From Pseudomonas cedrina subsp. cedrina (GTDB lineage Bacteria > Pseudomonadota > Gammaproteobacteria > Pseudomonadales > Pseudomonadaceae): a stretch of DNA of 64,000 nucleotides. Every line of letters starts with the position of its first letter. Position 1 is the stretch's first letter. Below are positions 53,819 through 61,643 of this stretch, piece by piece. Both the position numbers and the translations under genes were made by a program. The notes under the pieces were generated by a model. The model saw only the letters and a list, made by a program, of their open reading frames with translations. It ran no database searches and was not told the DNA's origin. The DNA is taken from NCBI RefSeq assembly GCF_001983175.1, contig NZ_MNPW01000014.1:124001-188000 (forward strand), written 5' to 3'.

Positions 53819-55642
53819 CTATTCGCTGTGCAGATTCGCATAAATCAACTCAGCGAGCTTTTTACTGATACCGGGTGCTTTGGCTATTTCGTCAATGCTG
53901 GCACGGGAGAGCTCTTGCAAGCCACCAAAATGTTTGAGCAAATCGCGACGTCGCGTCGGGCCAACCCCCGCTACCCCTTCCAGGGTTGAGGTTCGCCGGG
54001 TCTTGCCACGTCGGGCGCGGTGGCCGGTAATGGCGAAGCGGTGGGCTTCGTCGCGGATCTGTTGGATCAAATGCAGCGCCGGTGAGTCGCCCTTCAAGGT
54101 GAACTCATGGGCGGCATCATTCAAGTACAACGTCTCGAAACCGGCCTTGCGCGTGGTGCCCTTGGCCACACCGAGCAGGATCAGGTCGGGCACGGCCAGC
54201 TCGTTGAGCACGTCGCGGGCCATGGACAATTGGCCTTTGCCGCCGTCCACCAGCAGGATATCCGGCAGTTTGCCCTCGCCGTCCTTCAACTTGCTGAAGC
54301 GCCGCGTCAGGGCCTGGTGCATGGCGGCGTAGTCATCGCCGGCAGTGATGCCTTCGATGTTGTAGCGCCGGTAATCGGACTTGATCGGACCTTCCGGCCC
54401 GAACACCACGCAGGACGCCACCGTGGCCTCGCCGCTGGAGTGGCTGATGTCGTAGCACTCAAGACGTTGCGGCGGCTCGTCCAGGTTGAGGACTTGGGCC
54501 AGGGCGTCAAAGCGTGCGGCGACGTGCTGTCGATTGGCCAGGCGCGCGCTCAGGGCCTGTTCGGCATTGGTCACGGCCATTTGCTGCCAGCGTGCACGGG
54601 TACCGCGTACGCGGTGGCTGATGTCCAGCTCGCGGCCGCGAAGTTCGTGGATCGCCTCGATCAGCGTGGGGAAGTCTTCATGCACCACGTTGACGATCAA
54701 CTCCGATGGCAGGTCGCGTTCAGGGCTGCTGACGTAATACTGCCCGAGGAAGGCCGACATAACTTCGGCCACCTCCTCGTCGATGCCCGTCTGCGGGAAG
54801 AAGTTCTTGCTGCCCAACACCCGTCCGCCACGCACGCTGATCAAGTGCACACAGGCACCGCCCGGGTTGACGAAGGCGGCGATCACGTCCACGTCACCGG
54901 TGCCGCCTTCCATGCTCTGCTGATCCTGCACGCGGCGCAGCAGGGAAATCTGGTCGCGCAGTTCGGCGGCCTTTTCGAAATCCAGGGCGCCGGCGGCTTG
55001 TTCCATGGCGCTGGAGAGCTCATCGGTAAGCGCATTGCTGCGCCCTTCAAGGAACATCACCGAATGGCGTACATCCTCGGCGTACTCGGCCGGTTCAACC
55101 AGGCCGACACAGGGCGCCTTGCAGCGTTTGATCTGGTACTGCAGGCACGGACGGGTGCGGTTCTTGTAGAAGCTGTCTTCGCACTGGCGCACAAAAAAGG
55201 TTTTTTGCAGCAGGCTCAGGCTCTCGCGGACCGCCCCAGCGCTGGGATAGGGCCCGAAATACTTGCCCTTTTGCTTCTTCGCACCCCGGTGAATGCTCAG
55301 CCGCGGGAAGTGGCCATCGGACAAAAACACGTAGGGGTAGGATTTGTCATCGCGCAGCAGGATGTTGTAGGGCGGCCGCCATTCCTTGATCAGCGTCTGC
55401 TCAAGCAGCAGCGCTTCGGTTTCGTTGGCGGTGATGGTGGTTTCAACCTGGGCGATACGCGCCACCAGCGCAGCGGTCTTGGGCGCGAGACCGCTCTTGC
55501 GAAAATAGCTCGCCAGGCGATTTTTCAGGTTCTTGGCCTTGCCGACATAAAGCAGGCGCGCCTCGCTGTCGAACATGCGGTACACGCCGGGGCGGCCACT
55601 GCAGGTGGAGAGAAAGGCACTTGGATCAAACGGTGTGGTCAT
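53819..55642 (-). CDS. uvrC: Excinuclease ABC subunit C
   Basis: Makes both incisions of nucleotide excision repair with UvrB. 607 residues: N-terminal GIY-YIG nuclease (GVYRMFDSEARLLYVGKAKN near 19-38), a UvrB-interacting domain near 200-235, the RNase H-like endonuclease middle (ECYDISHSSGEATVASCVVF near 395-414), and C-terminal HhH motifs (GVGPTRRRDLLKHFGG near 573-588). ATG 55642 overlaps or abuts the gacA stop, the usual Pseudomonas arrangement; it is co-transcribed with gacA. Confidence 0.97.
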   Translation of the reverse strand: MTTPFDPSAFLSTCSGRPGVYRMFDSEARLLYVGKAKNLKNRLASYFRKSGLAPKTAALVARIAQVETTITANETEALLLEQTLIKEWRPPYNILLRDDKSYPYVFLSDGHFPRLSIHRGAKKQKGKYFGPYPSAGAVRESLSLLQKTFFVRQCEDSFYKNRTRPCLQYQIKRCKAPCVGLVEPAEYAEDVRHSVMFLEGRSNALTDELSSAMEQAAGALDFEKAAELRDQISLLRRVQDQQSMEGGTGDVDVIAAFVNPGGACVHLISVRGGRVLGSKNFFPQTGIDEEVAEVMSAFLGQYYVSSPERDLPSELIVNVVHEDFPTLIEAIHELRGRELDISHRVRGTRARWQQMAVTNAEQALSARLANRQHVAARFDALAQVLNLDEPPQRLECYDISHSSGEATVASCVVFGPEGPIKSDYRRYNIEGITAGDDYAAMHQALTRRFSKLKDGEGKLPDILLVDGGKGQLSMARDVLNELAVPDLILLGVAKGTTRKAGFETLYLNDAAHEFTLKGDSPALHLIQQIRDEAHRFAITGHRARRGKTRRTSTLEGVAGVGPTRRRDLLKHFGGLQELSRASIDEIAKAPGISKKLAELIYANLHSE

Positions 55643-55643
55643 G

Positions 55644-56285
55644 TCAGGCGCTGGCGTCCACCATGCCGTGGCGCACCGCGAGCAGGGTCAATTCAACATC
55701 ACTGCTGATGGCGAGCTTCTCGAAAATGCGATAACGGTAGGTGTTGACGGTCTTGGGCGACAGGCACAGCTTGTCGGAGATCGTCTGCACCTTCTGGCAA
55801 CCGACGATCATCAAGGCGATCTGGATTTCCCGCTCCGACAGCGCATCAAACGGCGAATCACTGACGGGCTGGAAGGATTTAATGGCCAATTGCTGGGCGA
55901 TCTGCGGGCTGATGTAACGTTGGCCGGCAAACACCAGGCGAATGGCCTGGACCATTTCGGCCAAACCTGCGCCCTTGGTCAGGTAACCGGCCGCGCCGGC
56001 CTGCAACAAGCGCGTCGGGAACGGGTCTTCTTCGCAGACGGTTACCACCACGACTTTGATGTCCGGATGGCTGCGCAACAATTTGGTCGTGGCACCAAGA
56101 CCGCCGATACCGGGCATCTTGACATCCATCAGCACCACATCGGGTTTCAACTCCCGGGCCTTGATCAGGGACTCTTCCCCGGACTCAGCCTGGCCGACTA
56201 CTTGCAGGCCATCGATGTCAGCCAGCATTCGTGTAATGCCTGTACGAACGAGATCATGGTCATCGACTACTAGCACCCTAATCAA
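55644..56285 (-). CDS. gacA: Response regulator GacA
   Basis: The response regulator of the GacS/GacA system, which activates Rsm small RNAs and so controls secondary metabolites, exoenzymes and biofilm in Pseudomonas. 213 residues: receiver domain with Asp8/Asp9 and phospho-acceptor Asp54 (VVLMDVKMPG), and LuxR-type helix-turn-helix (QTISDKLCLSPKTVNTYRYR near 165-185). The start is TTG 56285 (MIRVLVVDDHD) with GAGG upstream; a TTG start is characteristic of this gene. It leads the gacA-uvrC-pgsA set. Confidence 0.97.
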   Translation of the reverse strand: MIRVLVVDDHDLVRTGITRMLADIDGLQVVGQAESGEESLIKARELKPDVVLMDVKMPGIGGLGATTKLLRSHPDIKVVVVTVCEEDPFPTRLLQAGAAGYLTKGAGLAEMVQAIRLVFAGQRYISPQIAQQLAIKSFQPVSDSPFDALSEREIQIALMIVGCQKVQTISDKLCLSPKTVNTYRYRIFEKLAISSDVELTLLAVRHGMVDASA

Positions 56286-56436
56286 GCAGACACCTCGCGA
56301 TATGGTCTTATAGGTTGCTGAACACCTTAGCAAAAAACCAAGGCGCAGACCTAGCTGCAAGCGTCATATATATAGTGTTTGAACACCCAGCAACCGCGCG
56401 CCAGGCGGCAGACGGCTCTATTTGCTGGGCGAAAGG

Positions 56437-56802
56437 TCAGGAATTCTGGGGCCTGAGCTTGTTTTTCCCATTCTGCGCGGCTGAATGCTCGGCCAGGGTT
56501 GACGTCAATCGACGGATTGCAGCTTGATCTTCCTTGAACATGGCGCGGTAATCGCCCAGAACCTTCTCTTCGATCTGACTGAGGTTTTCCAGTTGGATCG
56601 GTGTCGCAAAGCCCGTCAACACATACAACACATCCACGCCTCTTTCAGCGACTCGTGATAAATAGTCCGCCTTGGGGGCGCGCTCTCCACTTTCGTATTT
56701 GCCTTGTGCGTTTGCCTCAACGCCTCCTATTTCGCCAAAAACTTTTTGCGACAGGCCAAGTCGCTCTCTTTCTTGCCTCAAACGCGAACCGATTCCACTC
56801 AT
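56437..56802 (-). CDS. XRE-family repressor-like regulator (phage type)
   Basis: A 121-residue protein starting MSGIGSRLRQERERLGLSQK, with a Xre/Cro-CI helix-turn-helix in the first ~60 residues (VFGEIGGVEANAQGKYESGE) and a short C-terminal helical tail (EEKVLGDYRAMFKEDQAAIR). It is of the size and type of small phage repressors. It is divergent from a 79-residue phage-like DNA-binding gene across 83 bases that contain a palindrome, forming a lysogeny-style switch with no other phage genes. It lies about 150 bases upstream of gacA on the same strand. Confidence 0.85.
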   Translation of the reverse strand: MSGIGSRLRQERERLGLSQKVFGEIGGVEANAQGKYESGERAPKADYLSRVAERGVDVLYVLTGFATPIQLENLSQIEEKVLGDYRAMFKEDQAAIRRLTSTLAEHSAAQNGKNKLRPQNS

Positions 56803-56854
56803 TTGGATGTATGATCCTGATCTGGCACACCCCAAGAGGTGTCACACTCATCTC

Positions 56855-56867
56855 TTCGTTAAACGAA
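56855..56867. promoter_or_regulatory. Operator-like palindrome between the phage-type regulators
   Basis: TTCGTT-A-AACGAA is a perfect 13-base palindrome 18 bases before the start of the small plus-strand gene, within the 83-base divergent intergenic region. A looser ACACC/GGTGT pair lies near 56828-56845. The layout suits paired repressor sites. Confidence 0.45.
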
Positions 56868-56885
56868 CTTGAACGGTTTTGAACT

Positions 56886-57125
56886 ATGCCCGGAATCCGT
56901 ACCGCTGCACAAGCCAAGGCTTGGCTGGAACATCAAGGAAAGTCAGTGCAAGCGTTCGCCCGTGAGCACGGTGTAGATCCGGCCACCACCTATCAAGTGC
57001 TCGCTGGGCGTAAAAAAGGACGGCGTGGGGAAGCCCATAAGGTAGCGGTCCTGCTGGGCATGAAAGAAGGGATCATCCTTGCTGAGGCTGATGGCCAGAG
57101 CAACGATCAGGAAATCGTCTCCTGA
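56886..57125 (+). CDS. Small phage-associated DNA-binding protein (BcepMu gp16 / Cro-like)
   Basis: A 79-residue helix-turn-helix protein: AKAWLEHQGKSVQAFAREHG near 10-29, DPATTYQVLAGRKKGRRGEA near 31-50. The VLAGRKKGRRGEAHK segment is the mark of the family typified by BcepMu gp16, normally encoded at the early switch of Mu-like phages. It is divergent from the XRE-type repressor. A weak hairpin, GCTAAAC/GTTTAGC (57144-57164), follows it. No other phage genes surround it. Confidence 0.82.
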   Translation: MPGIRTAAQAKAWLEHQGKSVQAFAREHGVDPATTYQVLAGRKKGRRGEAHKVAVLLGMKEGIILAEADGQSNDQEIVS

Positions 57126-57159
57126 GTCCAGTATGCACTTATTGCTAAACGTTGCATGT

Positions 57160-57591
57160 TTAGCTTGAACCGCAAACACGCTCCATACGCCAGAAACAGT
57201 CTTCTTCACCGACGATACTGAGCCCCCTGCGCTGATAGAGCCTGCGCGCGGGGTTGGTCTTGAATACCGTCAAACGCAACAGGCCCAACGCCTGCGCCTT
57301 GAGCGCCATCTGCTCCAATACCCAACTGCCCGCACCGCGCCCACGAAACGCCTCGAGCAAGTGCAACTCGCGAATATAGAGCGCCCGGCTGTCGCGACTG
57401 AGGCTGACAAACCCCATCACGGCGTCGCCGTCGCAGATCAGCCAGTTCTCCCGGCCAGCCCAGGCGACGTCGAAGCCAGCGCTGGACCACACTAAGTCGT
57501 ATTGCCGGTAGTAGCGACTCATCGACTCGAAGGTCAGGGTTCGTGCAAATGGGAGGTCCTGGTCGGTGGCCGCGCGCAAGTGAAACGCCAT
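57160..57591 (-). CDS. GNAT-family N-acetyltransferase
   Basis: A 143-residue acyltransferase with the acetyl-CoA pyrophosphate loop in LLEAFRGRGAGSWVLEQMA near 79-97 and a C-terminal strand NPARRLYQRRGLSIVGEED. The ATG directly follows the stop of the carbon-nitrogen hydrolase gene with no spacer, so the pair is co-expressed. The acceptor is unknown. Confidence 0.85.
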   Translation of the reverse strand: MAFHLRAATDQDLPFARTLTFESMSRYYRQYDLVWSSAGFDVAWAGRENWLICDGDAVMGFVSLSRDSRALYIRELHLLEAFRGRGAGSWVLEQMALKAQALGLLRLTVFKTNPARRLYQRRGLSIVGEEDCFWRMERVCGSS

Positions 57592-58341
57592 TTAGACAAC
57601 CACCACCTGGCCAGCCCACACCCCGTCATCGCGATGAGCAATCACCAATGCATCACCTACCCCAGGCGCAGCGGCAAGCAAGTTGCCATCAGCGGCCCAG
57701 ATAGCGCTACGCCCCGCGCAAACATAGCCACCGGATGGGCCACCATGGTTGGCCATCAACACCAGCAGGCCGTGCTCGGCTGCATAGCCCTGGAGCAGCG
57801 CGCTGTCCGTTGGGTAGCCGCCTTCGCTGATCAGCGCGCCGACGGCATAGACAGTGGCGCCCGCCTTTACCGCCAGGCGCGGATGGCTGGCGTGGGAAAA
57901 ATCCGCGCACACGGCCAAAGCAATGGTGTCACTGGCCCACTCAAGGGGCGCGCCGCCCTGCCCTGGGACAAACGCAACCTCTTCGCCTGGGTGCAAATGC
58001 AGCTTGGTGTAGACCGCCAGGGAGCCATCCGCCCCCAGTACCAATGCGCCAATCGACACGCCGGCCTCGGGTGCCTGGCGGAGCGGCATTCCCACCACCG
58101 CCGTCAGCCCCAGTTCACGGGCCATTTCACGCAGGGGGGCCAGGACAGGGTCATCCGGCGCAATCGCCAAACCGGCAGCCAATGACGGCTCATACCCCGT
58201 CAGCGACAGCTCCGGGAACACCAGCAATTGCACACCGTGCTCGGCTGCCGCCTGCATAAAAATCAGATGCCGCTCAATATTGGCGGGCAAGTCGCCCGCG
58301 ATGGAGATGGATTGAGCAGCAGCAAGGGTGAAAGTCGTCAT
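57592..58341 (-). CDS. Carbon-nitrogen hydrolase (nitrilase superfamily)
   Basis: A 249-residue amidase-type nitrilase-superfamily enzyme. The Glu-Lys-Cys triad is visible: FPELSLTGYE near 42-51, YTKLHLHPGEE near 107-117, and VCADFSH near 145. I start at ATG 58341 (MTTFTLAAAQ); upstream in-frame codons are not family-like. It shares a transcript with the GNAT gene. A small linear amide is the usual substrate class. Confidence 0.85.
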   Translation of the reverse strand: MTTFTLAAAQSISIAGDLPANIERHLIFMQAAAEHGVQLLVFPELSLTGYEPSLAAGLAIAPDDPVLAPLREMARELGLTAVVGMPLRQAPEAGVSIGALVLGADGSLAVYTKLHLHPGEEVAFVPGQGGAPLEWASDTIALAVCADFSHASHPRLAVKAGATVYAVGALISEGGYPTDSALLQGYAAEHGLLVLMANHGGPSGGYVCAGRSAIWAADGNLLAAAPGVGDALVIAHRDDGVWAGQVVVV

Positions 58342-58481
58342 GGTCGCGTCCAAGCAATCATCATCAAGGGTTGCAAGCATATCTCGCCCCATAGCGCTGA
58401 GTACCCGTGTGCAATAGAAATTAATGATTGAGTCCGCCCGCATGCCTCTAGTAAGCTCCCCCCATCTTTCGGAGACATGCC

Positions 58482-58616
58482 ATGTTGCAACTCACCCACA
58501 CTCAGGTTTGCCCTGCTGCCAGCGCCCCGCGCTCGGTATCGGCTAGCCGCGTGAACGGTTCGAGCGCAACTGCCAGCTTTTATTTTGGGTATTGGTTTAG
58601 CCACTGGCGCGCCTGA
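58482..58616 (+). CDS. Leader peptide rich in Phe/Tyr/Trp codons, upstream of DAHP synthase
   Basis: A 44-codon frame with GGAG seven bases upstream. The first ~30 residues are ordinary; the end is SFYFGYWFSHWRA, ten residues of which seven are Phe, Tyr or Trp, followed by the stop and, about 50 bases later, a strong terminator. This is the layout of a transcription-attenuation leader sensing charged aromatic tRNAs. No independent protein function is implied. Confidence 0.75.
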   Translation: MLQLTHTQVCPAASAPRSVSASRVNGSSATASFYFGYWFSHWRA

Positions 58617-58668
58617 TACCTGAAATCGGCGCCCACTGTTCAAGGGGTCGCCTGCCAGAGAAATCTAA

Positions 58669-58705
58669 CCCCCGGTCGGCTCCCCGACCGGGGGTTTTGT
58701 TTTTT
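58669..58705 (+). terminator. Intrinsic attenuator between the two leaders
   Basis: An 11-base perfect stem CCCCCGGTCGG / CCGACCGGGGG (58669-58679 with 58684-58694) with loop CTCC, followed by TTTTGTTTTTT. It lies after the first aromatic leader and before the Tyr-rich leader and the DAHP synthase gene, so it should gate read-through into the synthase. Confidence 0.88.
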
Positions 58706-58748
58706 AAGGCCCTCATCTTTTTGCAAGACCACTTAAAGGACATACGAC

Positions 58749-58901
58749 ATGAATTACGCCACCTATTACCGCTACGACATGTGCACCGCATGGCGATTTA
58801 GCCAGCTCCGCTCGGGACAGCCTGCCGCCTCCGATCGGTCACCTATTGGTGGCAAGCCAACACACGTAGCCAACCCGGCCAATTGTCGAACACCCCAGTA
58901 G
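58749..58901 (+). CDS. Second, tyrosine-rich leader peptide upstream of DAHP synthase
   Basis: A 50-codon frame with AAGGA eight bases before its ATG. It begins NYATYYRYDMCTAWRF, with four Tyr in the first nine residues plus a Trp and Phe. It ends about 48 bases before the DAHP synthase ATG. No second U-tailed terminator is evident, so it may act on translation of the synthase or on RNA folding. Its codon content and position are the evidence. Confidence 0.65.
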   Translation: MNYATYYRYDMCTAWRFSQLRSGQPAASDRSPIGGKPTHVANPANCRTPQ

Positions 58902-58949
58902 GGCCAGGCGCGCGGGACCGACCCGCCGCTTGCCCAGGAAGCCTTGAAT

Positions 58950-60032
58950 ATGAACTCCGCCACCGCCGCTCTGCCGATCCGCACCCTGACCAGCGCCAAT
59001 GAAGCCCTGACCCAGCGCCTGCCCAGTGCCCTTGAGCTCAAGCATCAGTTGCCCCTCAGCCCGTTCCTCAACGAACAAGTCCATGCCCATCGCCAAGCCG
59101 TGCGTGCCATCCTCAATGGCGAAGATTCGCGTTTGCTGGTGATCGTCGGACCGTGCTCGATCCACGACCCGGAATCGGCCATGGAATACGCGCGCAACCT
59201 GAAGAAGCTCGCGCTTGAAGTCAGTGACCAGATGCTCCTGGTGATCCGTGCCTATGTCGAAAAACCGCGCACCACCATCGGCTGGAAAGGCCTGGCCTAC
59301 GACCCGCGACTGGATGGCAGCGACGACATGGCGGCCGGCCTCACCCTGTCCCGTGAGCTGATGCGCGAAATGCTGCGCCTGGGCCTGCCGGTCGCCACTG
59401 AGCTGCTGCAACCCATGGCCGCCGGCTACTTCGATGACTTGCTCAGCTGGGTTGCGATTGGTGCGCGCACTACCGAATCGCAAATTCACCGCGAAATGGC
59501 CAGCGGCCTGGGCGTGCCCGTGGGTTTCAAGAACGGCACCGATGGCGGCGTGGCCATTGCCTGTGACGCGATGCGTTCGGCCGCCCACCCGCATCGCCAC
59601 TTCGGCGTCGACAGCCAGGGCCACCCGGCGATCATCCAGACCCCGGGCAACCCGGACACCCATCTGGTGCTGCGCGGCGGTCACCGTGGGCCGAACTACG
59701 ACGCGCCACACGTGGCGCAGGTCAAGCACGACCTGGCCAAGTCCAAGGTAGCAGCGCGCATCATGGTTGATTGCAGCCATGCCAACAGTGGCAAGGACCC
59801 GCTGCGTCAACCGGCGGTGTTCAACGAGGTATTGGAGCAACGGCTACAGGGTGACGTGGCGCTGATAGGCATGATGCTCGAAAGTCATCTGTTCGAAGGC
59901 TGCCAACCGTTGAGCGCATCCATGAAGTACGGCGTGTCGGTGACCGATGGTTGCCTGGGTTGGAACGCCACCGAACAATTGTTGCGCAGTGCGGCTGAGC
60001 GCTTGCGGGAACAGCACAAACCAACTGACTGA
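58950..60032 (+). CDS. aroF: 3-deoxy-7-phosphoheptulonate (DAHP) synthase, AroAI-alpha type
   Basis: Condenses phosphoenolpyruvate and erythrose-4-phosphate, the first step of aromatic amino-acid synthesis. About 360 residues, co-linear with AroF/G/H: VIVGPCSIHDPESAMEYA near 68-85, YVEKPRTTIGWKG near 108-120, GVPVGFKNGTDG near 190-201, and MVDCSHANSGKD near 273. ATG 58950 has AGGAA nine bases upstream; a TTG six bases earlier is too close. The symbol is by similarity; the Tyr-rich leader suggests a tyrosine-linked isozyme. A REPIN follows the stop. Confidence 0.93.
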   Translation: MNSATAALPIRTLTSANEALTQRLPSALELKHQLPLSPFLNEQVHAHRQAVRAILNGEDSRLLVIVGPCSIHDPESAMEYARNLKKLALEVSDQMLLVIRAYVEKPRTTIGWKGLAYDPRLDGSDDMAAGLTLSRELMREMLRLGLPVATELLQPMAAGYFDDLLSWVAIGARTTESQIHREMASGLGVPVGFKNGTDGGVAIACDAMRSAAHPHRHFGVDSQGHPAIIQTPGNPDTHLVLRGGHRGPNYDAPHVAQVKHDLAKSKVAARIMVDCSHANSGKDPLRQPAVFNEVLEQRLQGDVALIGMMLESHLFEGCQPLSASMKYGVSVTDGCLGWNATEQLLRSAAERLREQHKPTD

Positions 60033-60044
60033 TGAAGATCAGAA

Positions 60045-60134
60045 TGTGGAAGCGGGCTGGCTCGCGAATGCGGTGTATCAGTGACAGATGTACTGACTGA
60101 CCCACCGCTTTCGCGAGCAAGCCCGCTCCCACAT
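60045..60134. repeat. REPIN (inverted REP doublet)
   Basis: TGTGGAAGCGGGCTGGCTCG, a spacer, then the inverse ending CGAGCAAGCCCGCTCCCACA. The left arm carries two changes from the consensus arm. Confidence 0.88.
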
Positions 60135-60259
60135 TTTAACCTCTGCACCCGAAGATTCGTGACCTGCGGTAAAGAGTCCTTTTCGGATTCGACGGTTTTT
60201 CCGAAGGAACGACGGGCGGATACTCGACTCCATTGCTCACACCCCTTCAGGAGTTACTG

Positions 60260-61078
60260 ATGTCTACCCCAACGCAAAACGTTCCGGCCTTCGGCCTTGG
60301 CACCTTCCGTCTGCAAGGCCAGGTGGTGATCGATTCCGTCAGCACCGGCCTGGAACTGGGCTATCGCGCCATCGATACCGCGCAGATCTACGAGAACGAA
60401 GCCGAGGTGGGCCAAGCGATTGCAGACAGCGGCATCCCGCGCGATGAGCTATTTATCACCAGCAAAATCTGGATCACCCATTTCGCCGAAGGCCAGTTGA
60501 TTCCCAGCCTGCGCGAAAGCTTGCGCAAACTGAAAACCGACTACCTGGACCTGACCTTGATCCACTGGCCATCGCCGGAAGGCCAGGTGCCTGTCGCCGA
60601 ATTCATGGGCCAACTGCTGGAAGCCAAGCGCCTGGGCCTGACCCGCCAGATCGGCATTTCCAATTTCACCGTCGACCTGATGAAGCAAGCGATCACTGCC
60701 GTTGGGGCCGAGAACATCGCCACCAACCAGATCGAACTGCACCCCTACCTGCAAAATCGCAAGGTAGTGGAGTTCGCCACCGCCAACGGTATCCAGATCA
60801 CGTCCTACATGACACTGGCTTACGGCGAAGTGCTCAAAGACCCGGTAATCCAGCAGATCGCCGCGGGCCATCAGGCGACCCCGGCACAAGTGGCCCTGGC
60901 GTGGGCCATGCAGCTAGGTTATGCGGTCATCCCGTCGTCGACTAAACGCGCCAACCTGGAAAGCAACCTCAAGGCGCTGCAACTGACCTTGAGCGCTGCC
61001 GACATGCAGCAGCTTGCCGAGCTGGATCGCGGCCATCGCCTGACCAATCCAAAGGGTATCGCACCGAAGTGGGATTAA
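60260..61078 (+). CDS. dkgB: 2,5-didehydrogluconate reductase-like aldo/keto reductase
   Basis: An NADPH-dependent aldo/keto reductase of 272 residues. The tetrad is present: Asp and Tyr in AIDTAQIYENEAEVG near 38-52, Lys in FITSKIW near 70-76, His in LTLIHWPSP near 100. C-terminal cofactor segment IPSSTKRANLESN near 226. It is co-linear with E. coli DkgB. AGGAG lies upstream of ATG 60260; an earlier in-frame ATG is not favoured. It stands alone after the REPIN and converges with the regulator gene. Confidence 0.88.
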   Translation: MSTPTQNVPAFGLGTFRLQGQVVIDSVSTGLELGYRAIDTAQIYENEAEVGQAIADSGIPRDELFITSKIWITHFAEGQLIPSLRESLRKLKTDYLDLTLIHWPSPEGQVPVAEFMGQLLEAKRLGLTRQIGISNFTVDLMKQAITAVGAENIATNQIELHPYLQNRKVVEFATANGIQITSYMTLAYGEVLKDPVIQQIAAGHQATPAQVALAWAMQLGYAVIPSSTKRANLESNLKALQLTLSAADMQQLAELDRGHRLTNPKGIAPKWD

Positions 61079-61509
61079 ACCCCTGGCATGGGCGTGCGTG
61101 ATAATTCCCGCAGCCAAGGCAGCACCCGCAGGCCGGTAGTGGCTGCGGGTGGGTCGATGATGTCCATGAAGTGTTCAAGGTTGACGTTGTCCGGCACGCC
61201 GGGCAGGCGCACCCGCACCCCCGGCATTGCGTCGGCGTGCGTGTCAGGATTCGGGCTCAGTTCCCGGTGATCGTAGATCAGCACATGATGCGCCTGGGGC
61301 TGCGGCCCGCAGGTGTGAACCGCAAGCGCCGCATTAATGATCAGCACGTCAAAAGGCTGTGCCGGGATGGCGGTGAGCAGTTGCACCTCTTCGAAGGTTT
61401 GCACCGGAACGATCCGGTAGTAACCCAACTGGTTGAGCATTTTTTCGATTTGCAGACGTTGCAGGTGCTGTTCATCGGCAATCAGGATGGTCAGTGCTTT
61501 GTTTGGCAT
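61075..61509 (-). CDS. Response-regulator-like protein with degenerate phospho-site
   Basis: A 144-residue single-domain protein starting MPNKALTILIADEQHLQRLQ, with the receiver beginning (Asp-Glu pair) and the strand FDVLIINAAL where a normal receiver has LLMD. The phospho-acceptor Asp appears replaced by Asn, so it is a pseudo-receiver. The C-terminal half is unusual (HTCGPQPQAHHVLIYDHREL) and carries no recognised output domain. It follows a BvgS-like hybrid kinase on the same strand, 135 bases after its stop, and probably partners with it. ATG 61509 is preferred to upstream in-frame codons. Confidence 0.7.
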   Translation of the reverse strand: MPNKALTILIADEQHLQRLQIEKMLNQLGYYRIVPVQTFEEVQLLTAIPAQPFDVLIINAALAVHTCGPQPQAHHVLIYDHRELSPNPDTHADAMPGVRVRLPGVPDNVNLEHFMDIIDPPAATTGLRVLPWLRELSRTPMPGV

Positions 61510-61643
61510 GGCGAATCCCTGGGCAGGCATTACTCGTCGGTGAGCGCGGCCCATTTTCCAGACATACCCCGAAGACAAAATCAGGCTTGTTCCCGATCCA
61601 TGTAGGAGTTCTCCCAAATCCGCTGAATGGCTACCCACATAGG

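Noticed and set aside
54107..55708. A 533-codon plus-strand frame opposite uvrC
   Set aside because: uvrC is unmistakable; the opposite frame has no recognisable domain.
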